A DNA stretch of 64,000 bases. Origin: Calycina herbarum (taxonomy: Eukaryota; Ascomycota; Leotiomycetes; Helotiales; Pezizellaceae). Positions within the stretch are counted from its first letter, which is position 1. Each line of letters begins with the position of its first letter. The stretch covers positions 85,420 to 149,419 of the forward strand of contig LLEY01000152.1 in the NCBI GenBank assembly GCA_001414485.1, written 5' to 3'. Below are positions 12,751-25,400 of the stretch, one piece after another. The notes under the pieces were generated by a model that worked only from the letters and a program-made list of their open reading frames with translations, was not told the DNA's origin and made no database searches. Both the position numbers and the translations under genes were made by a program.

Positions 12751-15700
12751 GGTGTTCTGCACTTGGCCCTTATGCCATTCGGTCGCAGACTGAAAGAAGG
12801 TCGAGGGGCATCCAGCATATCAATGTCGAGGAACGACACACTCCACCGCTGGAAGGCCGTTGGTCTTGCGCGAGTGGCAATCGATCTTGCCGTCGTGGTC
12901 GCACAATCAATGCTCACGCATACATAGTGGTCCTCGAGGGATAATTGAAGAGGGCGAGGGAGGTGGTCGGTCGTGAGGTTTCGAGGGCACCGGCAGCCAA
13001 CCCAAGTGATGATGATGTCTTTGAATGCGAGGATTGAAGCGGCAGTGAGGGTGTGCAAGTGCGAGTGCGAGTGGGAGGTAAAAGAGCGTGACTTGGTGAC
13101 TTCTGGATAATGGGCTGTGTTCAAGATTGTGATAGCCCAGAAGACGTTCGGATTGGGACGGGGCGTTTGGCTGGCGACGGACAATGGCTTCCGGGGGGGG
13201 TCTATGTTGGCGAAGATGGACGAGTTTACCTATACGTGGCTCTCATTCTCGAATGAAGCTATTCCGGGCGGTCGTGGGGGGTCGTGGGAGGCAGTTTTCG
13301 CGGAGGTCGAGGGAGGAAACGAGAGCGTTTGTCGACGGCTGTGGTGGTGGAGTGTGGTGGTGGGAGTGTGGTGGTGGGAGTGTGGTGGTGGGAGTGTAGT
13401 TAGTGAGGTGTGGTGGAGGTTACGGTGGTCGCGCTGAGACAGTTGGGCCCAGGGCTCACTTCACTGTCGGTGCTTCTGGGGCTTCTGGGGCTTTTCGGTC
13501 CATCCTTGTTCGTCCGTGGTGAAGCCGTGGATCCGCTGCTGATTGGTTTCGGCCCTATTTCGTTGTGGGGAAAGCCTCTGTCAAGCCGCAGCGTTGCAGC
13601 TTTGGGAGAGCGATGGAGAGCGATCCAATGCAGCCGAACGACTGTTGTATGCCCGCTGGTGGAAAAGCAGCATTGAAGATCTCAATGTCGAATGAGGTCA
13701 AGTACACGTTACTTTAGAGAAGTGTTCTGGCTCCTGTTTTGGAAAATCCGGAACAACTTCCGGAGTTTTGTTACGATTTCCGCAAAACTAGCGAAAGGGA
13801 TACCCAGTTCTGGCAACTCTGCCTGAAGCTTGGTCAAGTAAAATAAAGCTTAAGAAACTCGAGTGCCGCTTTTCCCATCCAATGAGAGCCCACTCAAGTC
13901 TCCCGTCGCCCTATGGAGTACACGCTGCAATCGCTGCCAGCAATTTCACCGCAATCAGCACATCGCCTAGCCCAATAGAAATAGTCTTTTCTCCCTCCTT
14001 ATTTCTTTTCTTCTAGTCTTTTTTACACTGGGTGGCAAATGACATTCGCAGCTCTCTGCTGATTACGACTTATCTATACGGCCCGAGTGCACTCACAACT
14101 CGCCGAAGACGTCTGGGCAGTCAACCCCTTTCCTCCGTTCGCGCTGACTACCGCTCCTATCCCAAGATACACCCTTACAAAGACACGACACCGACGGCCC
14201 TTTTCTTCAAAAACACCGCCTCGAGACTCCTTCGCAGCGCGCCTACACCACCGTAACCACCTGCTTTCCCAGTGGTCCAACAGCATGTACCGGTCTCTCT
14301 GGGAAAGAGGGGAATATTGAGGAGCAGCCGGCAAAATACCTCTCATCTGGGAGAAGCGACAACCTGGAAAAAATCCGGTTGCTGGATAAATGGGTGTTGA
14401 GCTTTCTGGGTGGATCTCTAGCACCTGCCCAACGACAATAATGAGGCCGAGTTCCAGGTTTTAGGCCATTGCACTACGACTCCAATTTCAACCATCAACT
14501 TGACTGGTCTGTGAGGGAGACGAAAGGAAGTGCGAATCCATTTTGAGTTGCATAACTTGTTGTGCTTTGAGGGTCCTCAATATCGCCGTCGAACTGCCGT
14601 ATGCAGGTTTACCGGTCAATCGACCTACTCTGGATGGAGCCATGTTTGCGAACGTGTTTTCATTCGTGGCATTGTTGGTGGAATCATTTCATTGACACTT
14701 GTCTCTACGCTTCGTCCACCTGCCTCCGCGCCGGAAGCACTTGCTACCAAGAACTCAGAAATAACAGATCTGGGGTTACCATGACCTAGACTCCTAGATT
14801 TTGGTTTCCCCGGTGTAGCAGGTCTGTATGGAGGAACATATCAAGCTCTCCTCGCCCGCTGAAAGAAAGACTTGTTACAAATTACAGGCACTTCCACACA
14901 CCATCTCCAATCACAATACCACCTCTCGGCAAAAAACATATTAATATGGTGTGTCGCACCCTTCCCATGCCCATGTTTCTCGGTTGGTGTTGTTTGTGCC
15001 TGCCTGTGCCTGTTCCTGTAGATATGCTTGTTCTCGTTGGTTGTCAGATGAGCGGCAACACAGAGGGCGACCTGAAGGGACAGAGGGGGAAGGAAGAGCG
15101 AGCGAGCGAGCGAGAGGGACCACGAGTGACAACGAGCACGGAATGAGGGTGACAATCATAACCCTTCCCGCACACAGACTCAGACTCCAGTGCCCTCCCT
15201 TCCCACTTCTCCAGACCCCAAACCGAACCCCATTCTCAGTCTCCACGTAACCCCACCAAGCTAGTTTTGACCTGCAAACTCGAATGTCCAGCTGTGAGTT
15301 GTTGCGTAAGACTTGACTGGACCAAATGCCGTGAGGTGAACGATCATCACAGAATTCGGGTAATATTTTCGAGGGTTCAACCCAGTTACCCAACTTTGCG
15401 AATGGTGATCGGCAGAAAGAGATGCAAAATAGGGAGCGAACTGCATGATGCGGGCCCTTTTCGGCCTTTTCTCGCCGCGTGGGAGGAAGGAGGAAGCTTG
15501 AGTTGTGTCCAAGAAAAAGGGCCAGAAACCCCCAGATTTTGCTCGGAAAGCCAGTCGCCAGTCGCCAGTCGGAATTGAACGGTCGAGACCCATTCATCTC
15601 TTTCGAGCCCATTCGAGCCCATCTCACGCGCGTCAGCAGCATCGAATGCAGCAACAAGTTGCAAAGTGCAGTGCCACACATGAAACCAGACAACAGGTCA

Positions 15701-16491
15701 AGCGAGGACAACATGGAAAGTAAGAAGGAAAGACGAGTCGAGGCGAGGTGCTTGAGGCTCCGGCGAGCGGGTCATGTTTGATATTGAAGCGCTGCAGAAG
15801 CAGAGTTTGGTCGCACAAAAATGTGAAGCCCGACTGGTGCGCTAGAGAATGATTCAGGCGGTGGCGAAAATCTGCGCATCTTGAATCATTGTGTGAGGGA
15901 ATGAGTGCTGCCGTCTAATCGTTGAGAAAACGCCTGGTGTTGTTTGCCTTATTTTAGAAAATGACGAGAAATCAACCATTTTCCTTGCCAAGCCCGATAG
16001 TTGACCCGATAACCAAACTAGGAACCAAAGCCAAGCCACTAATGAGCGGAGCGGGGTTTCTTGGCACAGGTCACGTTTTTGTCTCCCTCTTTTATCGGTT
16101 TGGTCACCACTTCTCAAGGTTAGGAAGACATCCAAGCGACATTACCTCTGAGGGATATCGACGATCAACAAGGTCTTCAACATTTCAATATCCCGCTTCA
16201 TCTGCAGAGCGGAACTACTACGCCACTACCACCACTACCAGAACTCGACTCATCCCTTTAATTCCTTGTGCTTACCTGCCTAGGTACGGCTCTTACCGCT
16301 AACATACGAAACCGACTTCCCTAGCTCTCAGGCAACCCAATTTCCAGGTTGTTAGCCGTCGATGTTGAACAGAAATTGTCGATCAACCTTCAACTCGTTT
16401 TGATAACTCCCGATTCCACAATTTCTAGCTGTCTTCCCCTCTCCCTCCATACTTCACCCCGTCTCACCCCTCCCCCGCACCTTCTATCATC
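12751..16491. other. Large divergent intergenic region, F-box to VPS37
   Basis: 3.7 kb separating divergent genes. The first 450 bp are probably the F-box promoter and 5' UTR. A G-rich minisatellite lies at 13,340-13,394. ORFs of up to 257 codons on both strands (for example 14,941-15,714 minus) overlap each other, lack family motifs and have implausible composition; I treat them as chance. Short direct repeats occur at 15,101-15,117 (GAGC) and 15,554-15,573 (CCAGTCG). No RNA gene was recognised. Confidence 0.45.
13340..13394 (+). repeat. 14-bp G-rich minisatellite
   Basis: Unit TGTGGTGGTGGGAG repeated three times without change at 13,353-13,394, preceded by one 13-bp variant copy. The strand is almost free of C and has regular GG/GGG runs, so a quadruplex could form. 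It lies upstream of the F-box gene. Confidence 0.85.
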
Positions 16492-17348
16492 ATGTCCTCT
16501 CCCTCTCCGGCTTTTCCGCCCTACCAACCACACAGGAACTCACAATCTTTCGACCCTAATATTCCACCTGCACCTCCACCAAAACCAAGCAGTCAAGAGG
16601 TTAGTCGACGTAGCACACCTGCTGGGACACAACCCTTGCCTCCTCCCCCGCCACAACAAGACACCGTCGGCACTTACAGACCAGGGCCGGAAGATTCCCA
16701 ATCACTACAGCAGGCCCGATTCAATCAAGTACCAGCAGAACCACAAATTCAAGATCCCGGGGAACTATGGCTTCCCAAAATCCTGGAAGATAAAACGTTT
16801 GTAACGTTGCCGTCCACCTGACAAACTCTCAACTGACTTTTGTACTTTCTAGAAAGCAAGATATCGCCGACATCTTGGCGAAACCTGGTCTTCTGGCCGC
16901 TCTAGCTCATTCAACTTCAACAGCTCATCCTTCCATTGCATCAGCTCAAGAGCCCTTGCAAGCAGTTTTGGATGAGAATATTGCTCTTGCTTCACATCTA
17001 AATGAACTAGAAGCACGTCTTACCCACTTGAGGTCATCCACACAAGCACAACTTCTCTCCACCCATGCATTGGAACGACAATGGAAGCAGAAACAATCAG
17101 ATATGGATCGTGCCTTAGCGCCATTTGCACCATCCTCTCTCTATCAGGAGCTTAGCCAGGGAGTACAGGAGCAAGAAATGGTATGCCGTGCTCTAGAAGA
17201 GAGCTTCCTAGAAGGCGATGGCGATACGGCCACTGAAAAGGAAGTCGTCGAGTGGGTTAGAAGGCATCGAGACGCAAAGAAGACATACTATTCTCGTCGG
17301 GAACGGAAGGAAAGGTGGGATGAAGGTCGTGTTGGTGGTTGGAGGTAG
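16492..17348 (+). CDS. vps37: VPS37-family ESCRT-I subunit (Mod_r domain)
   Basis: Exons 16492-16796 and 16853-17348 give 266 residues. Residues 1-80 are Pro/Ser/Gln-rich. The motif ELWLPKILEDKT followed by KQDIADILAKPGLLAALAH and a Glu/Leu/Arg-rich coiled coil to the end matches the VPS37 modified domain, the part that binds VPS23 and VPS28 in ESCRT-I for multivesicular-body sorting. The donor is a judgement. The obvious GTAACG at 16801 leaves the next exon out of frame with the normal TAG acceptor (16852), whereas GTTTGT at 16797 keeps frame. The ron1 gene in this window also uses a GTTTGT donor. The alternative (GTAACG with an AAAG acceptor at 16856) changes only a few residues at the junction. 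Confidence 0.85.
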
Positions 17349-19681
17349 AGCAGGACGATACGTGTTTAGGAATTCTTCGAGGCTCTTTTATTCGTCATCA
17401 TGCACGATATGATGCTGTAGTGCTTAGTGACGGAAACAAGCTACCATCCAAGTCCACAAACTTCCTGCGGATGATCCGGATCCGCTTTTCTTCTTAGAGG
17501 CCATCACAGAAGGGATCGCCATGCGCACCAGAAAGGTCCTCCATCGGCAAAGTCAGAACATTGATGCGGGATACGTGACGTGTATCCTCGGTTATCATTG
17601 ATGTACCTATATCTCATCGAGGGAGTAAAAAAGTACAAACGGTCCCTCTCACAGAGAACCACACAAGGAGTACACCCGTTGGTGCCTGACATCGAGCCGT
17701 GCTTGCTTTCCCACGACACAAAGTCTGACGGCATTATGCAGGAAAAGTAGAACACAAATAAATAACACCGACGTTCAACATATCTTGAAACCTTCCCTCA
17801 ACAACGAAAGCCCAAAGCTCACTGCACAAGCGTCCAGCGATACGGGAAATGGGATTCACAGCATGGAACCCCCCACCAGCCAGACGGTCCGATACGCAAT
17901 ATCCGTTTCTGAAAAAGAAAAAAATGATCATGATCATTTCCAATGACCGGGACGGCTTGATTTTGTTATTCCTATGTATGTGCCAAAAATTGGTTTCGAG
18001 TCTGTCTTGTATTCATAGGGTACAAGTACACGATTTCTCGTGTGCGGTACGATTTGGGGATGTATGCTTCCTCCTCTTTTTTCTGCGTCACGTATGACAA
18101 TGTGTGAGATCTCTCTTTTCTGCCTGTTTACCGGTTTCCCCCCACCATCTCCATCTCTACCCATGCATGAGACCGCCGTGTTTCGTACCCGGGAAAATGT
18201 TCATTGTCTTGTTTCTTTTTCTTGATTAAAAACGCACGTTGAAGAAGGTAGACCTCCTCACGAGTTAGATGAATACGAGATGGAGATCATTTGTGAAACA
18301 AATTCTTGCTCAATATATATGCATCTATCTCGTGTTTTTTTCTGCAAGAGATAATTTCACTCGTATGTTTTGATTGTGTAGATGATTTGACTTGAATGTA
18401 TGTAGGGGTGTATTAAGGCTCTATTACGTGCATATGCTCTGCTTTCTGTTTGTCGAGGTGATTTTCTCGTTTGTGGGGGGAGGGGGTGGTACTGTACTTT
18501 GATCCGGCACTTGTGCTTTGGTGTCAAGGGTTTGTCTTTTCCCCGCGCGATGAATCTCGGTCGTTCTTGGTGCGGGGTGGTACTGTGTGTGTGCATTGGG
18601 ACCCTTGTGTGGTATAGGAGTTGGGACAGGGATATTTTGGTGTTGCTTGTTGTACAAGACGTTTGTGTTTGGAGTCTCTATTTTGGTTTTCCGAATTTCT
18701 TCGTGTTTTTGGGATGCTGATTTTAGAGTATTACTTCTCTCTCGAGGGATAGGTAATTTAATGGTGAGGGTTATTTTTTATTGCTTTGGGTCTCTTGGTG
18801 CTTTAATTGATATGATGTGGGGTCTGAAATGTTTCGGTTTGAGGAAGAGGGGGAGATTTCACGAAAGAGTAGTGAGGGGTAGTCAGGAGGTAGTAGTTGT
18901 CGAAACTTTTCTCAGTTCTCATGGGGTTGTCGGAAAGAGAAAAAGAGATATCTTGTGCTTGTTAGATGACTCTGGTGGAATGATTCGAGACACGAAGTTT
19001 ATAACATTCTCAAGGAAGGTTGATGCATATACAAGAATTATTCTTATGGGATTTTCTTCGATACTTGTAGTATTGTTGTTTTACAGACAAAGTTGTTATG
19101 CGGAAGAACAACTTCATTGGAATTCGGAAAGAAGAAAAGTTCGATAAAGGTATTATTGGTACTTGATATATGAAGATTTCTTGCTTTGGGCTCCTATTCT
19201 TACAAGAAAATTTACATCTCTCTCAAAATCAAAATAAGCGACTCTATCATTGCTCTATCCAACCCCCTTTCTTATTGCTCCAGTATATCTCGACCAGAAG
19301 ATTTAGGGGGCTCAAGAAGCAACCCTTTTAATTCTGCTAAGCTTCCACGGACAATACTTTCAATTTGTCTTGCATGGTTTCGTTTTATCGAGAGCAAGGT
19401 GGAGTATTCACGTAGCAACACCCACTCTCTTAATTGAAGCGAGTTTATTGGTCGAGTATTGCCCTTTACACGTGATAAAGCGATACCTATACGCCCTTCA
19501 CTTGTTGACATCCCAAAGACCCATAGAACATATTGGTCAACTCAAAAAGCAACACACTTTGTCACGGTTATTGAACTCTGAAGAATTTCTCCAGAGGCAC
19601 ATCATCACATTACCAGAAACCTACTTATACTCACGGATGCTGTTTCCCCACTTTTGACCACTTGCTATTCAACATCTCATC
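17349..19681. other. Intergenic, VPS37 to D-amino-acid oxidase
   Basis: 2.3 kb. The first kilobase is T-rich, likely 3' UTR and spacer. The longest ORF (18,587-19,147 plus, 186 codons) has strong Phe/Val/Gly/Cys bias without a domain and I do not accept it. The last 250 bp before 19,682 look like promoter and 5' UTR. Confidence 0.5.
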
Positions 19682-20738
19682 ATGACAGAGTCAAAATCTA
19701 TCGGCATAGTCGGCGCAGGAATAACTGGCCTAGCCTGCGCTTATATCCTCTCTCCAAAATTCAAAGTGACAATCGTTGCTCGAGATTTGCCAGGAGACCT
19801 GGGCTCGAACTGGGCAAGTCCATGGTTCGTAACCTTACACTCCCATCATCAAATCAACTCACCAACCTGAAGATAACAGGGCAGGTGCAGTATTCCATCC
19901 ACAGAATACAACAGATCCCACTCTCCAGAGAATGCAAAAAGACTCCTTTTCCTTCTACCAGAAACTCGCCAAAGAAGAGCCTTCAAGTGGCGTTCAAATA
20001 TATCCCATGACGGAATACTTTGATACCAAAGATACGGATCAAGACCTCTGGTATAAGACCCTTATGCCAGATTATCGTATCATTCCTTCCTCGGAATTAC
20101 CCACTGGAATCACATTTGGGGTGAAATATACGGCTTTGGCAATCAACCCCCTCGTTTTTCTTCCGTGGTTGAAAGGAAAACTTCTAGGAAGTGGTGTGAA
20201 GTTTATCAGAAAGGAAATTAGTTCACTTGAAGAAGCACGAACCCTCACAAATTCCAAACTCCTCATCAATGCCTCAGGCGTAGGTGCCCAACTTCTCGCA
20301 AACGACCCCTCCGTTCATCCCGTCCGTGGCCAAACGATGTTTGTAAGAACAGATGTCAATGAGTTATTTATGTTGGAAGGAACAGAATATACATACATCA
20401 TCCCCCGTCCTCTTTCTGGGGGAGTCATTGTCGGTGGTGTGAAATCAGAAAGGCTGGATACCGATGTTGATGTTTCTCTCAAATCGGACATTCTAGCGAG
20501 AGTGAATCGCATTTCGAAAGGGGCTTTTGATAATGTTGATCTAGGCGATGTGCAGGATATTATTGGTTTTAGGCCGGGGAGGAAGGGGGGCCTGAGGGTT
20601 GAGAGGGTGGTGAGTGTGGTTCATGCTTATGGGATGGAGGGGGCAGGTTATATTTTTTCTTTTGGGGTTGCGGAGAGGGTCAAGGAACTTATTGATGGTC
20701 ACGAGGAGAATGAAGTTGAGATTAAGGCGAAGTTGTGA
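19682..20738 (+). CDS. D-amino-acid oxidase family flavoenzyme (possibly D-aspartate oxidase)
   Basis: Exons 19682-19824 and 19880-20738 give 333 residues, a normal length for the family. These FAD enzymes oxidise D-amino acids to 2-oxo acids, ammonia and hydrogen peroxide. The dinucleotide-binding loop GAGITG is at residues 11-16. Removing the 55-bp intron restores SPWAGA, the conserved block after the FAD site; the donor GTTCGT is non-standard but is the only one I found that keeps frame. The family signature near the C-terminus reads VVHAYGMEGAGY, and GFRPGRKGGLRVE precedes it with the substrate-binding Arg region. The chain ends in Ala-Lys-Leu, a type 1 peroxisome signal, as expected for a peroxide producer. 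D-amino-acid and D-aspartate oxidases cannot be told apart from sequence by eye. Confidence 0.92.
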
Positions 20739-21772
20739 GATCCTAGAGAGAGCATCTTGTGGGCAACAGCCTTAGGTTGAGGGAAATGAGACACCTGAGA
20801 AGCAGGATTTGCCAGATCTGGTATTTTTGATACTCCATTCTCGATTTCTCCAACGCAATCCTTCGATCTCATTTCGGGAGTTCAGTTAAGCAATAAGAAT
20901 ACCCAGCCGTGTTTGTTGACGTCTCCTACTTTTAGAAATTATTGACATCCCAAACACGAGAAATTCCTGTACGAGAAATTTTGAGATAGATGGCACTTGC
21001 AAGATTTTCGACCCATTTCTGTGTTCCATTTAAAGTGTAAGCTTCAGACCCCCTTGCAGTAATAAATGTTGCACAAACCATCACTTCTACGATAGAAGAC
21101 CCTTCTTCAATTTAGAGCTTCCAAACATTCTAGTTGGAGCTAATTTGGAACACGAAAGTCACTTGAACTCATGAGATAAAACAGACTGGGCCTACCTCGC
21201 GGTAGACAATAAAAGCGACAGTAAATGCTTCAGGTTCGTACCTGCCTACCTAGCTCGTTGTCCCAACTTTCTCGCATAATGCAAGGTGATCTATCTAAAT
21301 ACTTGGGACAATTTAGTATTTACCCATATAGCTTGGAACAATGAATTTCGATTGTTCCAGAGTATTTGTGCAATATCTAGCAAGTGCACAAACGAGCTCT
21401 TTACTGCCGCTTTTCTTATCTACTGCGAGGCCGACTCCGTGATAAAATTGATCGATACCGATTACAAGGATCTACTGAGGAAGAAAAGTACTAGAAGATC
21501 TACGAGGTACTTGTGATGTATCTCACGGCAACAATGTAAAAAATAGTCTAAGTAATATGTGATTATGCACCAAGATTATCACTATCTATGTACAAGAGAA
21601 TAGAAGAGAACACGACAAGCCAAAAATAGGGTGTTGGCGCCTAATCACTAGCCCGGCTGCGACGGAGCCTGGTATATTTTATCCCAGCAGACAATCCGAG
21701 CTTCAAAAAGGGGGTATATATCTCTTTTCTCGAAGATAATTTTTTACACAAACATTACCAATTAAGGTGTAT
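20739..21772. other. Intergenic, convergent genes
   Basis: 1.0 kb between the 3' ends of the oxidase and the small secreted protein gene. AT-rich; no structure seen. Confidence 0.5.
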
Positions 21773-22421
21773 TTATGCGGCGTTGCAGTTAAGATCTCCA
21801 GTATCGGCGTCGTAAGTGCAAGCGTTGCTGTTTCTGTAGCAGAGGTTTTGGAAGCCCCCATCACTGCGAGTCCAGAAACTGACAGGACCAGAGAGGTACA
21901 TGCAGTCATAGCTAAGCCAGCAATTAGTTTTTGCAATCCGGGGTAGTTGTGGAATTGGTGCCTTACTCAGTGTTCAAAGGTCCCAATGAGAACTTGACCG
22001 AGACTAAACCGGAGATCTTGCTGGTGTCGGAAACATCGTAGGCCTTATTATAACAAGCAACTGCTACAATGTCGGAGGAGGGTTTGGCGCTCCACATTTG
22101 AAGAGTAGCCTCTTGGGTGAAAGCTTGACGAGCCTAGAGAATATTGTTAGGAATAGTTTATTGATATATGATGAGGATTTAAATTACCGAATCCCAATCC
22201 TTGATATCTTGGATGAGTCCGGTTGCGGCCTCAATGGCAGCCTTAGCAGCAGCAGTGCCGACTGTGGAAGCACCAGCAGTAAGAGCAGCAGTAACGAGAG
22301 CAGTTATCAACTGTCTCTCTTGGATTGGTGCATCGACCTCAGAGCGAGCCTCGACCGGAATGGTGGAAGCAGTAGAAAGGGCTGAAAGGCAAGCTGCAAC
22401 GGTAAAGATGGAGAAACGCAT
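21773..22421 (-). CDS. Small secreted cysteine-containing protein (effector-like)
   Basis: Three exons on the minus strand, 22421-22188, 22133-21967 and 21911-21773, give 179 residues. The introns (54 and 55 bp) have GTAATT...TAG and GTAAGG...TTAG borders, and all phases agree. The N-terminus is a classic signal peptide (MRFSIFTVAACLSALSTAST), followed by a possible propeptide ending in PIQER. A small Ala/Thr-rich helix follows. Exons 2-3 carry five cysteines (VACYN, YDCMY, NLCYR, NACTY, LNCNA) among Tyr/Asn/Gly-rich sequence, which could form two disulfides with one left over. I recognise no named family. Size, secretion and late cysteines fit a secreted effector or an antimicrobial-type protein; that is inference only. 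A longer upstream reading of the first exon is AT-rich UTR, so I start at MRFS. Confidence 0.75.
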
Positions 22422-25400
22422 GATGATGGAGTTAAGATGGGGTGAGTTTTGAAAGGTTGGAAAGAATGTTGGTTTCAGGTGTTGTTTTAGAAAATTGTTG
22501 CTGATGATCGAATCTACGATTGAATGAATGTATAAAGTGGGTTGAATGAATGTAGTGTAGATAAACGACTGTGTGAAAAGTGGTGGTGGTGAAAGAAAAA
22601 GAATGCTAGAAGGGAGGGTTATAGGGCTATAAGTACTCTGTGTCGTCGTCACTTCCAAGATTAGTGGTGGTGATCATGGTGGCTGTATGTTTTGCATGCC
22701 CAAGAAACTCATTTCCGTACTTCAGACGGCTCTCCACACTGACTTGCCAAGTTATGGGGAATACAACATAGGAACCCCATGGGCAATTCCTAAAACACTT
22801 GTTAAATATGGGTCTCCCTACCAAAGCGGTTGTCACATTCGCTGGATCTGTATAAAGTACCCTAAAAGGCCCAACTTCGGCAAGGATCAAGACTTCTTGA
22901 CAAAGTGCTTGGGAAATTAGATAACAAAACATATTACCCTGTCCATATGAAGATCCCGACATAATGCTGAGTGGGCATAGGTCCCTGGCAAGGCGTAGGT
23001 AATTAAGTTCAGCTTCTCGGTTTCACCCGATCTCCACCGATTCTTTATGCAAGATCGCGCGGCTGTGAGACTGGTTTAGATGGCGTTCTTCCGAGTTGGT
23101 GGAGAGGTAGATCCTCGGGAGAAGGCTGTAGAAGGAACTGTGCGCTCGAGTCTCCACGTTCCACCCCTGGAAAAAAGGGGGTTCGTCTCGCCTTAGCCCC
23201 ACCTTCCCGCTGGGGTTCCTGTGACTTCAAAGTCCACAAGACGACGAGAGCCAGGGAACCTAAAGGGTCTATTAAACCTCAATCGATATTAATTGCTGAA
23301 AAGTTCGGAACAATTGAGGGGAAGTAAACGACGAAGCAGACTTGCAATGATATCTCAAGTCCCACAACTACTTCTAGAGGTGCAGCCAATTAGAAATCGG
23401 CCACACCGATACCAACTAACTCGACGTCAGTCGATGTTGGGAGTGATGGCACTCGAATATAAAAATAGAAATAGAGTTCGGAAAATATGCAATGTCCCTG
23501 TATATAAAATGTGGATGAAACAGGTGGCCTGTCAGAGTACTCCGATAATTCCCCTTTCAACAGCAACTTCATGGATGTTACCGACCCGGCACCCACGATA
23601 ACCATAAAACAATAAGCATGGGCTTCCACGTTCTGCTTTACCGAATACCGAATGTGCCGCAGCCCTACTTCCATTTAAAGTTTATGTAGAATAATATGAA
23701 ACTTCGTGTAAATCTACCAAGGATTTTGAAGATAGAACGGGTGATAAAAAGAGAGAGGCACGAACGATTTGACATGTTTTTTGTGGAACAGAGACTGCCA
23801 AAAAAGAAATGTGGATAACGTCCGACTTCCTCGTGATCGTGAGCTAATAGAATGAATTTTGGGTTCCGTCGTAGGTGAGGATTGGAGCTACAGTAAGCAT
23901 TATGAGATAATCATCAAGCGTTGCGCAGAGTTTCTTGCTTCTGGGATCTTGAATCAAGCAACCGAAGTGACGTACGGATCAAAGAATGGACAAGTACGTT
24001 CCGTGTATACTTCGAAGTACAAGTGCGTTTATGATTCCCTTCAGCCGGGAGCATTTTCACGAGGTTCCTGGGGCCATAACAAATGGTGACTATTGAGGAA
24101 AAGCTGCAATGAAAGTACGGCAACCCTACAAAAACAAACCACAGAAAGATGGTTACGAAAATGGGTCCAGGAGTTGAATAACCGATACGAAGGGAATGAA
24201 GTGTATTCCAGGAACGCGATACAAAACCAATAAATTAGGACAGCAACTAGCCAGTCCAGTGTTGAGTTCTCAGCTGCGCACAACCAACAGCAAGGGTGAC
24301 GGTTCTGGAATACTCGGTGTCTGTTCTTCCCTCGTGGTGCGGTGGTACGACAGATGGGGGAAGTATAAAGTGTGGCTTGTGCGGATGCTGCCACATCACC
24401 AGTTCACTCGCATGAACTCTCAACTTGAACTACAAGTGATGAGAACCAATCGCGACTAGGAAGAGTGATGGAAAGAAAGTGGAAATGGGGGCTCGATCGA
24501 CGGGAGGATCGTGCCGCTCGTGCCACACAGCAGCAGTAGGACATGGGGGGTAATACGAGACCAACCATAACCTAATAGCCTCATCAACGTCGCTACTTAT
24601 CTTTATCTATCTGCGATCTGTGCGACCCGGCGAAAAGATACAGTCCCCTGGGTAGTATCCCAGGTCTCTAGGAATCAACCTTATGAGGTGAAGAAAGATC
24701 ATGTCCGGCTATTTGCCTCCCAGGTGATGGTGGAAGAGACTCGGTGACAAGATTCGGCCGGCTGGACAATACTCCGCATTGATAGGAACCAAGTTTTGAG
24801 ATGGAAAAAAGAGCATGTGGCTTGAAGAGAAATGCAATACATCTCTGTTTTCAACTGCGCCTCCTGGCGAAACGCCGCAAATAATTGTAGTGCGCATAGG
24901 TCGTCCAAAGATACCCGCCAGTAGGCGGAACCGCGATCATGTAATATCTTACTTGCATTTTTTATCTTTTGGCGATGTCCTCACTCGTCATGCCAACAGG
25001 TCCCAGACACGGGAAGAAGAGGGACGATCCGTAATTTGCACGCCGACGACGTCGTCGCGGCGGCGTGTGACTCAGAATGATCCATTCAAAAAATTGGCTC
25101 GGCATCGTTGTTCCGGACCTTCACTCGAAGGCTACTCGACAGGTGATGGGCGTTTCCCGAGGCTGATCGATTTGGGAGGACTGCGCCTTGCGAGGCAATA
25201 TCATTTCATTTGCCAGAGGGCCTGCATAGTATGAGCCGGATATGTGCGAATAGAGTCATGCACTTACCGACTTATACATTTGAAGCTCTCCATGATTAGG
25301 AGCCGTGCGTTGCCAAGATTCTGCGGCCAAGAGCCACTGCTGATGGTTCGTCAGAAGCTGGTCGTTGGCGGGATTGTAATGAGAGAGGGAGAGACTCAAC

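Noticed and set aside
13117..13437. 106-codon ORF with Gly/Trp/Val repeats
   Set aside because: Generated by the G-rich minisatellite.
14941..15714. 257-codon minus-strand ORF
   Set aside because: Overlaps ORFs of similar size on the other strand, has no domain, odd Cys/Trp/Ser composition, and no flanking splice signals.
18587..19147. 186-codon plus-strand ORF rich in Phe, Val and Cys
   Set aside because: Composition follows the T/G-rich base content; no membrane topology or family pattern is convincing.
22627..22962. 111-codon minus-strand ORF upstream of the secreted protein
   Set aside because: No signal peptide or domain; lies in the likely promoter of the secreted protein gene.
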